Assembly: GCA_003024175.1 (NCBI GenBank)
Contig: MDYQ01000123.1
Coordinates: 19,225 to 83,224 of the forward strand
Length of the DNA stretch: 64,000 nucleotides
From: Planoprotostelium fungivorum
Taxonomy: Eukaryota > Evosea > Variosea > Cavosteliida > Cavosteliaceae
Direction of reading: 5' to 3'
Below are positions 46,598 through 58,748 of this stretch, one piece after another. Position numbers and translations under genes: made by a program. The notes under the pieces are model-generated. The model ran no database searches and had not been told where the DNA came from. It worked only from the letters and a program-made list of their open reading frames with translations. How positions within the stretch are numbered: the first letter of the stretch is position 1; every line of letters begins with the position of its first letter.

Positions 46598-49500
46598 CAA
46601 CCCATGGCTGGGACATACCATGAGGGTGTCTTCTCGTTCGATGGATATCTATCACAAGTTCATTCATCTCTTCCATCATCACATCTTTCACCTATAATCA
46701 CACGTCACCTCTTCGTCTTGTATCTCACAGACAGACACCGCCACTGCATCATCGTCACTCCATATCCATTCCTCCATCTCACCGGCAAACTTGACCACCC
46801 TCATTCCAACATCTCCCTCTTCTACCTCTAAACACGGGAGGGCCTCGAAGACATGCGAGCTCACGTCACTCTCTGCAATGTCTAACGGAAGCAACACTGC
46901 ATTTGTCTCCCCTTCGTTGTTGAAGTGGTTGATGAGAGAAGCAACGGAGAAGGAAGATAGAGGACACGGTTGTTTTCGGCGCTCGGACCACAGGTGATGG
47001 AAGAGAGAGGTGGGGCCGATGTCGCCGTCTATGATGAGACCATCAGGACGTCTTAAGAGGTAGTCGTCTCGGTTCTCTCTCGCGTATTCTTCCTATCACC
47101 ATCATCATCATCATCGTCATCATCATCATCATCACGATCGTCTTGTGATGGAGTGATGTCTCACCGCTTGTTGAGATGTCATAACGACACCACCGTAGAT
47201 ACTCAATATACTACCCGCTCTCGCTCTACCTGAGCGTCCCATTAGAATGAAACCGTCTCATTCCATTGAAACACACCCCTGACGAACAGGCCTCGCCCTG
47301 CGTTCTTCATCTTGGATTCGGACACTTCAACTTGAAAATCGGTGGGGACACCAGACATCAACTTTTCCAATACGTCTTGTAGCTGATGTGGATGAGGTTG
47401 GTATGAAGGTGATGTGGTGATGTGATGATGTGATGATGTGATGATGTTTGATGATGCTGGTGATGTGATGATGTTTGATGATGCTGGTGATGTGATGATG
47501 TTTGATGATGCTGATATGTTGTTGTGATAGATGTTGTTGATGTTGTGAAGATGATGATGATGATGATGGGGGTGAGAGTGATGATGTGTGATGATGTTAC
47601 ATAAATCTCTTACCTGACTCAAGATCTTTCTGTCGACATCTTCATAGTCTACATTCATTACCTTCGCCACCTTCACCTTATCCTCTCTCACGATCTTCGC
47701 CGCTGAGGCATTCAACCATCTCTGCCTCTCCGTCTCCGTCTGATGTACCCTCCCCGATTCGATAATTCGTGATGTCTCATCGATGTGATGTCGGATCACA
47801 TCGTCGATGTCGACTTGATGTGAAGGTTCTTCTCTGATGCAGCGCGGGCACTTGCAGCAGAAGAGATATTGGCATCTCAATGAAAACTGCCTTTCGACCC
47901 ACGATAGCCTCGGGTCTACGTAACACTGCGTACGGTCGGTACGTATCGGTACGTAACAAACGAGGTGGGATATCGTACGAAATTAGACGTAGAATTGGTT
48001 GAAATTTCACCTCGACGATCTGCTCCCCTGGTTCGATGTCTCGCGTGGAGATCAACGTGACAGTCGCATCCTCTTTACATTCTACTCTGGCGTTGGGAAC
48101 GCAAGAATGATTCAACGTCGTGTTCAAGACGGTGTACAACGCACTCCCTACGTAAGTTGAGATCTCCGCGAGATTTCGATGGAAATGTCCGACCTCGAGA
48201 ACTATCGATTCTGGGGGTGTCGCGGAACTGACTCATGATGGGAATGAGAGACTACAACGCGTCAGTTTTCATCCGAATTTCCTCATTCAAAATTCGCATT
48301 CGCGGATCTAAGAATATCCGACACTTCACCTGCAGGGCCGTGTGTAAGTTGGGAGACATGGGTGATTCTGCTGTTTTCGGTAGAGATTTCACGTTGTTCC
48401 AATACACTGTGAAGGGTGACGTAGGCACTACACCTTGTCCATTGATCGAAATGAGGCCCAATAAAAAATCATAATTGAGGGGAGACGCCACTACAACGAG
48501 TCAGAAGAAAAAACGGTGGAGCCTCACGGTTGTCGACGGTCGTGATGAAATCGGAATGGCTGGTTGTAGATGGAGGTGAGTGGTAAAGCATCTGACGGAT
48601 GGTGGAGAGTAACATGCGGTGTGATATCTGTATAGATATCATCGTGATGAACAACGGTGATGACATTGAACGATGATGCCGTGAGGTGATCATGCACGAT
48701 GTGATGATCGTTCACCTCTTTACTTCTCTTCGCAGAGAGTGAATACGCTGACTCTTCTAATCGATTGACGGCAGACATAAAGTATGTGCATCGATTCTCC
48801 TCCCACGTCTTCTCTTGTGATGTACCACCCTGCGCCGTTTTAAAAGAATGAAACCATACGTAACGTGAATTTTCTCTACCTCCCGTGGGTGCGGCCACGT
48901 GATCTCTGGGAAAGGTACGTCTGACATGAACAGAGACATCTTACTCCAAGCGTACGACAGTCTGTCAGCCGCTGTTCCAGAGGGAGTTGACACTGCATCG
49001 GCTAACACGAGACAGAAGAGTCTGGCTACTTGAAGAGGTACGTGATTGTTGTTGTCTCTTTCTTCGCGTCAATCTTTTGTGTCCAAGTGATGGACGATGG
49101 AAGATGGGATGACGATGATGAGGTCAATCACCGACAGAAGCGGATAAGACGAACGGCATGGAGATTCTTTTCGTTGTTTGGGCAAACGAATCGATGTCCT
49201 TTGTCTTCATCTGATCTCTTACAGCTGTTCAAACATCATCACTTTGTGTATCATGAGAACAGACCAACAGACCTTTCATCACAATATGACGTCTCACAAC
49301 CTTCACATTTGATGGCTCTAGGTATCTTTGCCAATCGGTCGACGTAAGGAAGAGAAGATCGAGTCAATGATACATTCGGATTGATTCGCATCATGCTCGT
49401 GTGGGGCTCTTCGAAGGAACGTAGACAATTCGTACAGCTCTTGACGACTCTCTGTGGAACATTAGAGAGCTAAAATGGAAAGGCCAACCTTGTTGTCTTC

Positions 49501-49677
49501 GAATGGAAGTACTAGAAGAGGTGATTCTTCGTGTAACACTTGATGGGGCATGATCTTCTGTTTGGCATACAGGCCACGACCCACTCGCTCGTCGACGACT
49601 CGCATTTCGATCAGAGGATTCGAAGACAACATATCGTAGACTCGGTTGCTAGCCGGATCGAACGTCGCCGGTTGCAT
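46598..49677 (-). CDS. SMYD5-like SET/MYND methyltransferase with an extra C-terminal SET-like module
   Basis: Start ATG 49677 (MQPATFDPASNRVYDMLSSN). ERVGRGLYAKQKIMPHQVLH is the first SET strand. SCTNCLRSFEE and IKCEGCETSYCDE are the MYND-like zinc part, in the spacing seen in SMYD5. FLLGLISINGQGVVPTSPF and LNTTLNHSCVPNARVECKED are the SET core with the NHSC motif, then CQYLFCCKCPRC is the post-SET cysteines. A second module follows: KNAGRGLFVRG...GSILSIYGGVV, IIDGDIGPTSL, SLINHFNNEGETNAVLL and EEVTCDYR, the order of a histone-type SET domain. It ends at TGA 46598-46600. Either one protein has two SET units or two adjacent genes are joined here. Probable protein-lysine methyltransferase. Confidence 0.74.
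47434..47512 (-). repeat. 27-bp tandem repeat in an intron
   Basis: The unit tgatgtgatgatgtttgat + gatgctgg occurs at 47434-47460 and 47461-47487 without difference, and again, nearly complete, from 47488. It lies in the longest intron of the SET gene, itself rich in TGATG. A tract of gatgatgatgatgat at about 47550-47565 follows. Confidence 0.9.
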
Positions 49678-49772
49678 GATGGTGATGTCTGCGATCGTAT
49701 CACCCTGGTTGCTGGCTTCATCTACAACTGACACATCACATCGATCCAAGCCAACATTTCCAAGCCGCCAAG

Positions 49773-50293
49773 ATGAATATGGCAGAGGACCTCCTGAAGC
49801 GATCTACCACCCAGGTGAAACGAACACTTGGTTGTCATCCGATGACTGATGTCTAATGTCCCTCAGATCTACCGAGATTGTCTTCGGACGGCTCGTTTAA
49901 TGAGCGAAGGAGTACGTTCTGTGTGGAAAATCTCATCTACTGAACATGATTACAGAATGTAAGAAAAGAAGCTGCCTTGATCCACACGGCCAGACTTCAA
50001 TTCAAGAAGAACAAGCACACGACAGATCTTCAACAGATCGACACTCAAAAGTCAGAGTGAGTTCATTACCGCTGTGTAATCCATCTCACAGACACCAGTG
50101 CCATCCGAATCATGAATCAATACCTCCTCTATATTACCGTGTGAGTTCTATTATGATCTTATTCACTGTCTCATGTTACACCCATCCATCCATTCATCGT
50201 CACAGTGGCAAGGAGCAGTTAGAACAGAAGGAGAAGGAACGAAAGGAACAGATCAAAGTGACAACAGCTCGCATCATCAACCAAGGAGGATAA
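49773..50293 (+). CDS. LYR-motif protein (Complex1_LYR family)
   Basis: Five short exons from ATG 49773 (MNMAEDLLKRSTTQ) to TAA at 50293. IYRDCLRTARLMSEGNVRKE contains the (L/I)YR helix typical of mitochondrial LYRM proteins. Its partner helix, AALIHTARLQFKKNKHTTDL, ends in the conserved F and basic residues. C-terminal KEQLEQKEKERKEQIKVTTA is a charged helix. About 100 residues, full length for the family. LYR proteins work in mitochondria with acyl carrier protein, in Fe-S cluster delivery or complex I/II assembly. The specific member is not resolved. The start of the SET gene lies less than 100 bases away on the other strand. Confidence 0.78.
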
Positions 50294-50458
50294 AGAAGAG
50301 ACACCATCACGTCCGATCGACCGAGTTTAAAATCATATTCTATCGATTTCTAGACGATCAGATCACATTAGACGATCTGTCTCGCTCACCAATCATGATG
50401 ATCTAACATGATGTCGAGCACGAACACCATGAAGAAGAAGATGGAGATTTCTCTTTCA

Positions 50459-51669
50459 TTAAAGACGGTAGAATGGATTGACTCCCGCCGTGGCTGATTG
50501 TATCCGGTTGTAAGCTCTCACTTCGCACCAATTGCCAATGAGAGGCACTGCACGACGTCTAAATAAGAGACGGACGAGTGTGGATGGTGTGAGAATAAAT
50601 GCAATGTAAATGGAAGAAGGAGATGGAACGTGATGATGGTGATCGTCGATCGATTGAATGGGAATGATGGAGGAGGACTCACACTTGTATATCCGTTGTG
50701 ATGGTGCATCTAAGATGACGCGCACCAGCATGAAACAGATGAAAGCGGAGTATGACAGCCAGTACAACTTGATGAGAAGAGTGGACCACAGGAATGCCAC
50801 TTGGAAGATCATGGACAAGAGTCCCGCCGTCAATGACTGCCAAGCGTGCACCAATACGAATCGACTCTTCTTCTCAACGAAGATCATCACCTGATCTCTC
50901 ATCAGATCGGATATCTCGGAGATCATATCATCTCACCAGACCTCCCAGCCAGCCGAAAAAGTAAGTGGCAAAGGCCAAGATGAGAGGGTTGATGCCGGTC
51001 GTCGTCTGTCGAGTGTTCGACGTGTGGACTTGTGATTCCTCTTCGAATGGTTCTCTCTCGGGTTGAAGATATTGCGGTGGCTCGGCGATGAATGAGTCAC
51101 TTCGATCGGGTTGGAAATATGGAGGCAGATAGATTGGCTTGGCGGGGGCCGGAGGCGACCCATTCAATTGCACGGAAGAGAAGACTGAAGGAGATGTGAG
51201 CAACAGATCAAGTGAAAAATGTAGAACATACCTCTAGAATCTGCGGGTGTATCACTGCGATGCAGACTGAGGGATGAGTCATCATACTCGTCATCTTGTG
51301 TATTCCAAGATGATTGAGATGGAATTCCTGAGCCACCGAGAGAAAACGCTGAATTCACTTGAGAAGAAGTCGAATAAGTGGAATTAGGGTGGATGGGTGG
51401 ATCATTGAGAGAGGTAGTCGAGGAAGACAGATACATGGAGGAAGACGGAGAATAAGCGTCTTCAGATAGTCCGAGACGGTTACGATCCATGTCTATAGAG
51501 CGTGTGGGTGTCTGTTGGATGATGATGAAATTGCTGATGTTTCCTCCCGTTCGCTGAAAAATCAATTTAGTTTCTTCTACAATGACATTTACGCATTCAT
51601 CAACCAAAAACTCTGAGCACTCATAAAGGTGTCAACCATCTCGATCACATTCTGTCGAGAGAACGACAT
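50459..51669 (-). CDS. DUF4870/Tic20-like membrane protein with long soluble N-terminus
   Basis: ATG 51669 (MSFSRQN) and a 29-bp intron lead into ECVNVIVEETKLIFQRTGGN. A Ser/Thr-rich, likely disordered region of about 150 residues follows, then a C-terminal membrane domain. The latter reads NPLILAFATYFFGWLGGLV, IFVEKKSRFVLVHAWQSLTA, then two more hydrophobic stretches and the end AYNRIQSATAGVNPFYRL. YxxGWLGGLxxFxxEKKxxFVxxHAxQS is the DUF4870 (UPF0132/Tic20-like) signature. About 300 residues. Function of the family is unknown. Its start codon lies 25 bases from that of the UBR1 gene. Confidence 0.75.
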
Positions 51670-51694
51670 TCAAATTTCAGCCTGAAACTTCTTC
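51670..51694. promoter_or_regulatory. 25-bp gap between two opposing start codons
   Basis: The DUF4870-like gene (-) and UBR1 (+) start only 25 bases apart. Both 5' UTRs must be very short or overlap in antisense, and promoter elements must lie within coding sequence or be shared. Confidence 0.6.
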
Positions 51695-54600
51695 ATGGAT
51701 GGAATCATTGAAGATCAAGTGCAAAATGCCCCGTGGCAACCTGAAATTGTCGATTTATGTGGGACTCTCTTGATTGGCGAGAGGTGAGGGCGTTTATTGT
51801 CGGAATCATTTTCTGATGATGTCAGCGTGGGGGTGGATTATGAGACTATCTTAAAGAATTTAGAGAAGTCCACGACCGTTTGTGGAGTATCGTGGAAGAG
51901 AGACGCCCTCATTGTGAGCAATCTGATCTCCCATCACCACTCAATCCATCACAGGTTACATGCAAGACGTGCGGGCTCGATCCGACTTGGTGAGATGTCC
52001 CATCATCCTTCATCCGTTCCAACTCTATCTCACAGCGCCATCTGCATGCCATGTTTTCAGAATGGAAACCACGAAGGTCACGACTACAACATTCACTCGT
52101 CCAGCGGTGGTATGTGTGACTGTGGAGACCCTCAGGCATGGCAAACGAGTGGCTTCTGCTCGAAGCACTCTGGAGTGAGAGAAGAAGTGGATCCCATGGA
52201 GCTGTTACCCCATCACATCGTGGAGAACGTCAGGACCTTGTGTCATACATTATGGAAGAGAATCATGAATGACGTGAATCATCCTACGAGTCTGAGGGTG
52301 AGAAAATGCTCAATCCATTTTCATCATCTCATGAGAAAATGTGACGTAGGAATGATTTTATTCTCTTATAGAGGGAGGAGCACGAGGGTTTCATTTATTT
52401 CGAATTCATTGACATGTACCCGATAGGTCATCCAATGGCTCAATCACATCCAACAATTTGGAGAAGGTCTACGCTATCTCATCGGTGAATCTATGACATC
52501 ACCCTCTCATTCACCCACTATTCTCCCCACTCTTATTTCGGGCCACACGACACTCGTTACAAGTCCAACTCTAAGAAGAGAGCTCATAGCTCTCTACACC
52601 TCTCTCATCGTGGTGAGTTGTAGAACGACGTGATTTCTCGTGACGCATCAAGGATTACACGTTCAAGCAGAAATTTACCGGAGTTTTCATGGACCATTAC
52701 GTTGCCATCGCGAAGGGGTCTTCGAGTAAACTGAGTTCACTCAGCGTGCAGCTCTTGACGGTACCAAAAATCGTTCTACAACTCGCCAGGGAGAATCGAC
52801 TCGACAACCTCGTCGACTGCTACTGGGGGGTGAGAAAACTCGTAGAAATTTCACCGACCGTCTGTAGTGCCTCGAACAGATGAAAGATGCATCGACTGGG
52901 CTGTTAGATCCAGAGAAGGAGGCCGTGAGGGATGACGAACATTTTCGCATCCACGTTGACATCCGTTACACCGTTCAGAATGCCAGCGTATCTCAGTACA
53001 TCGTGTGGCACGACAGGAGACTACTGGGAAAAGTGGGTGAAATCTCGTGGAAATCTCGTCAAAAATTCCCAGTTCATATCCATGGTGGCGGTAGCTCACG
53101 GAATGGTACCACACGTAAGAAAGACCGACATACACATCCTGCACGAGAAGGAGGATGCAGTCAGTTTAGAATTTCATCTCATTCGCATCATGACATTACT
53201 CGCCGAGGGATTCACGGTGAGATTTCTTCTTCTCTTTTCGATGTACAAGTCTACATGTCTCATCCTGTCGTATATTGCATGTATGTCGTGCCATGTGTTC
53301 GTATCATGATGATATCACGATGTGAACAATAGAATCAAAAAGGAATGCATGATGCAAAGTATCGATACACGAAATACACAAACAAAATAAGCTTTTGATA
53401 TGAAGAGATTCAGAATACAACACATCATGTCGAATACTGATTTCATCTCAGAAAGGAGACGATACCCTATCTGGCGCGCCCCTCCGTGTACCAGAGGTGA
53501 CACACACGTTCCTCTCACCACGTCCTCACCCTTGTAGGCCATCAAGCGAATGAGGGAAATTATCAACGATTTCCAACTCGCATTCAACGCGTGGTACACT
53601 GGTGTCGGAGCACAGTATTATCCCATGGACCACAAGGTGATCACGTGACTCGGAATTTTCTTCCGACGATTCTGACAGGTATCGCATGGTCCCAACAGCG
53701 TACATCTGACCATACATCGCTCTCTCGCACTCTTTCTACGGTCCTGCACGAGTTCGTGGAATATCTCTCTGTCGAAATTGTTGACATCCGACGTGTGTTC
53801 ACGCATTCTTCAAGTGAGAGATTTCATCGAAATTTCGATATCGAGTACCGTCGTGGGGTGGACTATACCTGACGTATGATATCGTAGGAACCGATGAGAG
53901 CACAAGTCATGATGTCTCAGGTACAGAATCGAATGTGGGTCAGAAATGGACACAGTGTGTTGATGCTGTCCAATCTGTACAAGACTTCCCAGGGAAGATA
54001 TGCTCATCACAGTTCTGGGAACGATATCTACTTGTTACAAGTCTGCGCGGCCGTTATGGGCCCCGAAAATTTCCTGGAATCAGCCATTCGGATGTGAGAA
54101 TATTCGAAGAATTTTAACAGAAATTTCTCGAAAGTATTCAGAGAAACAGATTGGTGACCTTGTTGTAGATGGGAGATGAAAGACTATTTCGATGGAAATT
54201 TCAACGAGAGAGACGAGTACCTGAAACGTAACGTAGAGAGTTTCATGAGGTGAGACATCTCCCCCTCCCATCGTTGTAGATGACATAAGTCACGTGACTT
54301 ACCCGAGTGCAGCTTCTTGGTACAACTGCTAGGAGACACCATGTTACTCACCGTAAATCAATCTCCCGCTGCAGTCTTGAGGCGACTGATCATCCACAAA
54401 TTGGCACAGGAGCCCGCAGTACATTCTGCCTTGGAGAAAGGTGATGACGTCAATCGATGCATCGTCGATGGAGGACACGTCATCACATCGTGATGTGATG
54501 ATGATGGATGATATACATATCACATCACGATGTGGCGATGAGTTACATCTCGTGTATGGAATAATAATTTGGAGATTTTAATCGAGGGAACAGCCATCCC

Positions 54601-57600
54601 TGACCCATGGAACAAACTCCCACACTTTGATCAGATCCTCCACTCTGTCGCACAGATACAGAGGTGAATATCATTCATCTCTCATCCTCTACAACGTTGT
54701 AGATCGACCACTGGAGGCAAGAAATTCGAACTCAAGCCCGCCTCTTGGCGGGAATTTGAGGGGAGAAATTTCTCTTATTATTCTGCGGCGGAGGCGACTG
54801 AAGCCGTGGAAGCATACAACGAAGCGAAGAAATCATTCACCGAACCGTTCAATCATCCCACCTTGTATTACTTGGTACAGAAGGGATCGGACTTTCCGCG
54901 GGATCTCCGAACGGAAATCTCCGACACGTTCACACCCATCGTGACATCACAGTGAGATATCTTACGAAATATCCTGGGAATTTTCTAGAGGGGAGGGTGT
55001 TGATGTATGGCAGGTACTTACACTCAGATTTATTGTTTAAAATCGTGAGACAAGTTTTATTCAATTTCAAGGAGGATAGAGCCTCTGAACTGGCAGTCGA
55101 GCAGGCCTTATACATTCTACTCCTACAGGTGATATCTCTCCGTAAAAATAAATAGCCTCGTTGTAGATTGACGACGTCACAGGTGAGAGCCGAGCCTGGC
55201 TTCCAATCGAGAAATTTATTCGAAATGTTGAGGGAGACCTACCAAGGGGTGATGAGAATCATTTTATTTCAATTTATTCATTCGATCAGACTACAATGCT
55301 CCAAGTCATCATGGAGCTGTGCGGTCGATCTGACAGTGAGATGGGTCCGCTGGCTAGTCACGTGATCTACGACATCAATTCATCTGATCCCATATGTTCC
55401 GAGTACATAAAAAAGGCGGGAAGGAAGAGAGAAGAAGGAAAAGACGAAGAGAATGAGGAAGACAGGAAGCAAGCGTTGAATGCCCGGAAAGCCAAGTTGT
55501 TGGCACAGATGGAGCAACAGAGGAAGGTGGGGAGATGTGAAATTTCACGATCTACAACGAACCAGGTTTTCGCTTCGAGCGTGGATGATATGGATTTCGA
55601 AGACGAAGAGACGATGGAAGAAGAGGTGAGAAGAGGTGAAATCTCGTGGAAAACTCATCTGTACAGCCGGCCGCTCAATGCTGTCTGTGCAAGGAGAGCG
55701 TTATAGATGGTGAAGATTCTCCCATGGGAATCATATGTCATGTGACCCTCGCCGCCGTCCAGATTTGGGACGCCAAGTCCCAATTGAACCTGAAGGAGCC
55801 AGACAGCCGGTCGGTACCACTTTTCTCGGAAGATTCTGATCTAAAAATAGCCTCACCAATACCACGTGTGGCCATCACCTTCATCACTCCTGTCACACGA
55901 ATTACGTCGGCTCTCTACAATCAAGAAGTAGAAACAGACAACCTTACGAGGGCAACGGTTACATCAATTTGGAGCGCTGCGAATTCCTGTGCCCACAGGT
56001 GAGAAGAGAAATGTCGCGGAAAACTCAGGGAAAATAGTGCAGGAGACTGTCGAATTGTCTGTTACCCCACGGGTCTCAACTACAACGAGCCAAAGGTGAT
56101 CAACACACTCGGTTCATCATTCTGACATGAACATAGATGAAGAAAATAAAGGAGAGAGCATCAGCCAGTGGATCGAATCACACAGTGGTCAACGCCCCAC
56201 ATCCTCACATCTCCCATTCGATTTAGAATCTACAACCGGCCAATTCCACAAATCATTCATCTCCAGGTGATCCGAATTTTTCCTCAATTTTCTCCCAATT
56301 TTCTCAACTCCTTCAGCTTGATCAAAATCAGTCCCCGGAAAGGAGAAGTCAATCCGTTCCATTACGTAGTACAGACGACGATCAACACCATCAGCTCTGT
56401 AGAACTACTACTGAGAGGTACCGAGGGGGTCTCATTTCAATATGACCTACTGAGTGATAAGCTACTCGATGCGGTGAGGGTGAAATTTCGGTGAAATCTC
56501 ACGGTTGGAAGATTCGAGGAATGGTATCTACTTCCTTTTCGGTGCTGCCGACTGTCACGGCGTGTGATGGTTCGAGGTGGATTTATTTGGAGAGATATTG
56601 GCCTGCTCTGTTCGGTACCATCATACAGAGACCCTCTTCATCCAGTGAGACATCAGCATCATAGACATATCAACATCACCCACCATGATCATCATCTTGT
56701 GTCCCATCATCCATCGAGATGAGACATCGATCCGTCAACGATGGCATCATCCTTTCATCACACGGCCCCTCTTTACCCCACATTCGTGGCATCACCTCAC
56801 ACGTAGGACAGCCTCATCTACAACGAACAACGCAATCAGTCACATGCTCATCTCTTGGCTGAAATCCGTCATTGTAGACATCACAAACAACGACACAAAC
56901 AACACAACTGACGACACAAATGACATCACAACTGACGACACAAATGACATCACAACTGATGACACAAATGATGACACGCGGGCAGAAGAGAAGAGTGAGA
57001 CGGAGAGATCGGTGTTAGACCAAGACGCGTTCACCTTGTTTGCTTCTGTCTTGTTCTCTGCCACAGTCCTCCACGATCATCAGGTGACATTCACTATTCT
57101 CGTCTTGGGTACATTTGAAAAAACGTGAAGATGTAAAAAAGAAAATTGAAAAGTGTAGATTCCATCGGAACAATTTACGCGGAATTTATTGAAAGTGATG
57201 TTGAAGATCGTTTCAATTCAATGCAACGAAGCTGGTCTATCTTCCCCCGCCTGTCTGCCCTTCCTAAGAAAGGTAAAGAGACACATTTTATTTCATTTTA
57301 TTCTCTCAACATCGACCCTCTCTCAGGTCTTCCTCCTGTTGAAATGTCAATCTACAACGAACGAAAACATCCGAAATCTCGGCGCCAAGATCTCCTCTTC
57401 TCCCTCCGAAATCTCCGGCCTCCTGTCCGTTGTAGATGGAATATTCGACGAAAGTTCAGACATGGACCGCCTCGTAGAATGGTGGAAAGAGCACCCTCAA
57501 TCCACAGAGTTATCCACCCCAATCGCATTTCAGTGAGAAGGCTCGTTGTAGATCGATATCTCACCCCTCAGGTTCCCCGAATTTCCCGCGGAATTTCACA

Positions 57601-58310
57601 GTCTATTGTTATCTTACGATCAGAAGATTTGTGAGAATTGTATGAAGGCACCGGAGCACCCTGTTCTGTGTTTCTTCTGCATGAAGATGTGTGAGTGAAG
57701 GAGGGGGAGAAACGAACTCATTTGATGCAGTTTGCCTGGGACAGAAGTGTTGTCAAGATCCGGAGACGAAAGAGGGGGAGGTCATCAAGGTGATGGTCGT
57801 TGCATGTTCACATCACGATCGATCGTCATCACATCGTATCACCATCACGTCACACATCACATTCCACATCACGTTAGACATCACATCAGACATCATGTCA
57901 CGCATCACATTCCACATCATCACACGACATCACCCCTGATCGATGATGATGACTCGATCACCTGACATCATCTCCAGCACGTCGACACCTGCAGCGGAGG
58001 CCGCGGCATCATCTTCATGGTCAAGGAGTGCGGAGTCTTTCTCATCAAACAGAAGAAATCCCGCAGAAATCTCGACGAAGATCGTCTGCTCCTCTCCCCC
58101 GCGGGCGACGGCGAGGCGGGAAAAGTCAACGGCTGCATGTGGTCCTCCATTTACTTGGACAAGTACGGAGAAGAAGATCCGATGTATCGCAGGGGCAAGC
58201 CTCTGTATCTGTCTTCAGAGAGGATAGAGAGTCTGAGGCAGATGTGGCTGAACGGTGAATTGGAACAGGAAGTCAACCGTAAATCCGGGCTGAATCCGTT
58301 TCGCCTGTAA
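51695..58310 (+). CDS. UBR1: UBR1-type E3 ubiquitin ligase (N-recognin)
   Basis: Start ATG 51695 (MDGIIEDQVQNAPWQPEIVD). A complete UBR box follows: YTCKTCGLDPTCAICMPCFQ, NGNHEGHDYNIHSSSGGMCD and CGDPQAWQTSGFCSKHSG. It binds type 1 N-degrons (Arg, Lys, His). Then come long helical stretches (LFNFKEDRASELAVEQALYI, LLQVISLRKNK). The RING begins at about 55,675 with AQCCLCKESVIDGED and CNLTYEGNGYINLERCEFLC-type sequence after splicing. The C-terminal cap is CMKAPEHPVLCFFCMKM, CSGGRGIIFMVKECGVFLIK and YGEEDPMYRRGKPLYLSSER, ending LNPFRL. All are UBR1/UBR2 landmarks. It marks proteins with destabilising N-termini for degradation. Roughly 1,700 codons and about thirty introns. A short TDDTNDIT repeat at about 56,900 is unusual. 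Confidence 0.93.
54688..54703. repeat. Intronic palindrome at a 3' splice site, 16 bp
   Basis: tctacaacgttgtaga, perfect over 16 bases, ends one UBR1 intron: the acceptor is gttgtag, followed by the exon ATCGACCACTGG. Confidence 0.9.
56910..56975 (+). repeat. 24-bp coding repeat in UBR1
   Basis: The unit gacgacacaaatgacatcac + aact is perfect at 56910-56933 and 56934-56957, followed by a partial unit. It encodes TDDTNDIT repeats in a polar loop between the RING and the C-terminal cap. Confidence 0.88.
57800..57955 (+). repeat. CACATCA-rich intron tract in UBR1
   Basis: An intron of UBR1 consists mostly of repeated ATCACATC/ACATCACG units. It begins with gtgatgg after GAGGTCATCAAG and ends before HVDTCSGGRG. 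It is one of the longer introns in the window. Confidence 0.75.
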
Positions 58311-58448
58311 ATAAATGGATGGTGTGATGATCTCTGACACGAACACATGGATGAGCTCATGTGAAAGTAAATATGTGACAGTTTTATCGATGCTCTCTCT
58401 CTTATGTACAGTGTCGTGAAGCCGGTGACCTCTATCGAGTCCTTGTGT

Positions 58449-58748
58449 CTAATCTTGGCGTATGCTCTCCGTGTGGACGTTCCTCTCTGCTTCGAAGATG
58501 ATCTTCTCCACCGGTGAGAACGAGAAGCCAACATCAGATCGCGGGAACTCATGATGATCTCGATAGATGTCCATAGTCCTTCGTTTGTGACGTCTGAGGG
58601 CATCGAAAGCGGTGTTCATCCTCTTGTTCGTCCCCATCTTTAAGACTTGATCTGTCGGTCCGTGATCACTGACGGCAGGAGAACGTGTTACTTCTCCCCA
58701 TTTCATCTTCCGCTTGAACAGTTTTGGAGACAACGTGATCGAGCTCAT
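58449..58748 (-). CDS. Small basic protein, unknown
   Basis: A 99-codon open frame: MSSITLSPKLFKRKMKWGEV, rich in Lys/Arg and with DALRRHKRRTMDIYRDHHEF. Composition looks like real protein and it fits the gap after UBR1. It lies on the other strand from both neighbours. No domain recognised; no introns seen. It could be a chance frame. Confidence 0.42.
   Translation of the reverse strand: MSSITLSPKLFKRKMKWGEVTRSPAVSDHGPTDQVLKMGTNKRMNTAFDALRRHKRRTMDIYRDHHEFPRSDVGFSFSPVEKIIFEAERNVHTESIRQD

Noticed and set aside
47400-47600. Possible CRISPR-like or coding repeat
   Set aside because: The 27-bp units have no spacers and lie inside a spliced intron of a eukaryotic gene; simple TGATG expansion explains them.
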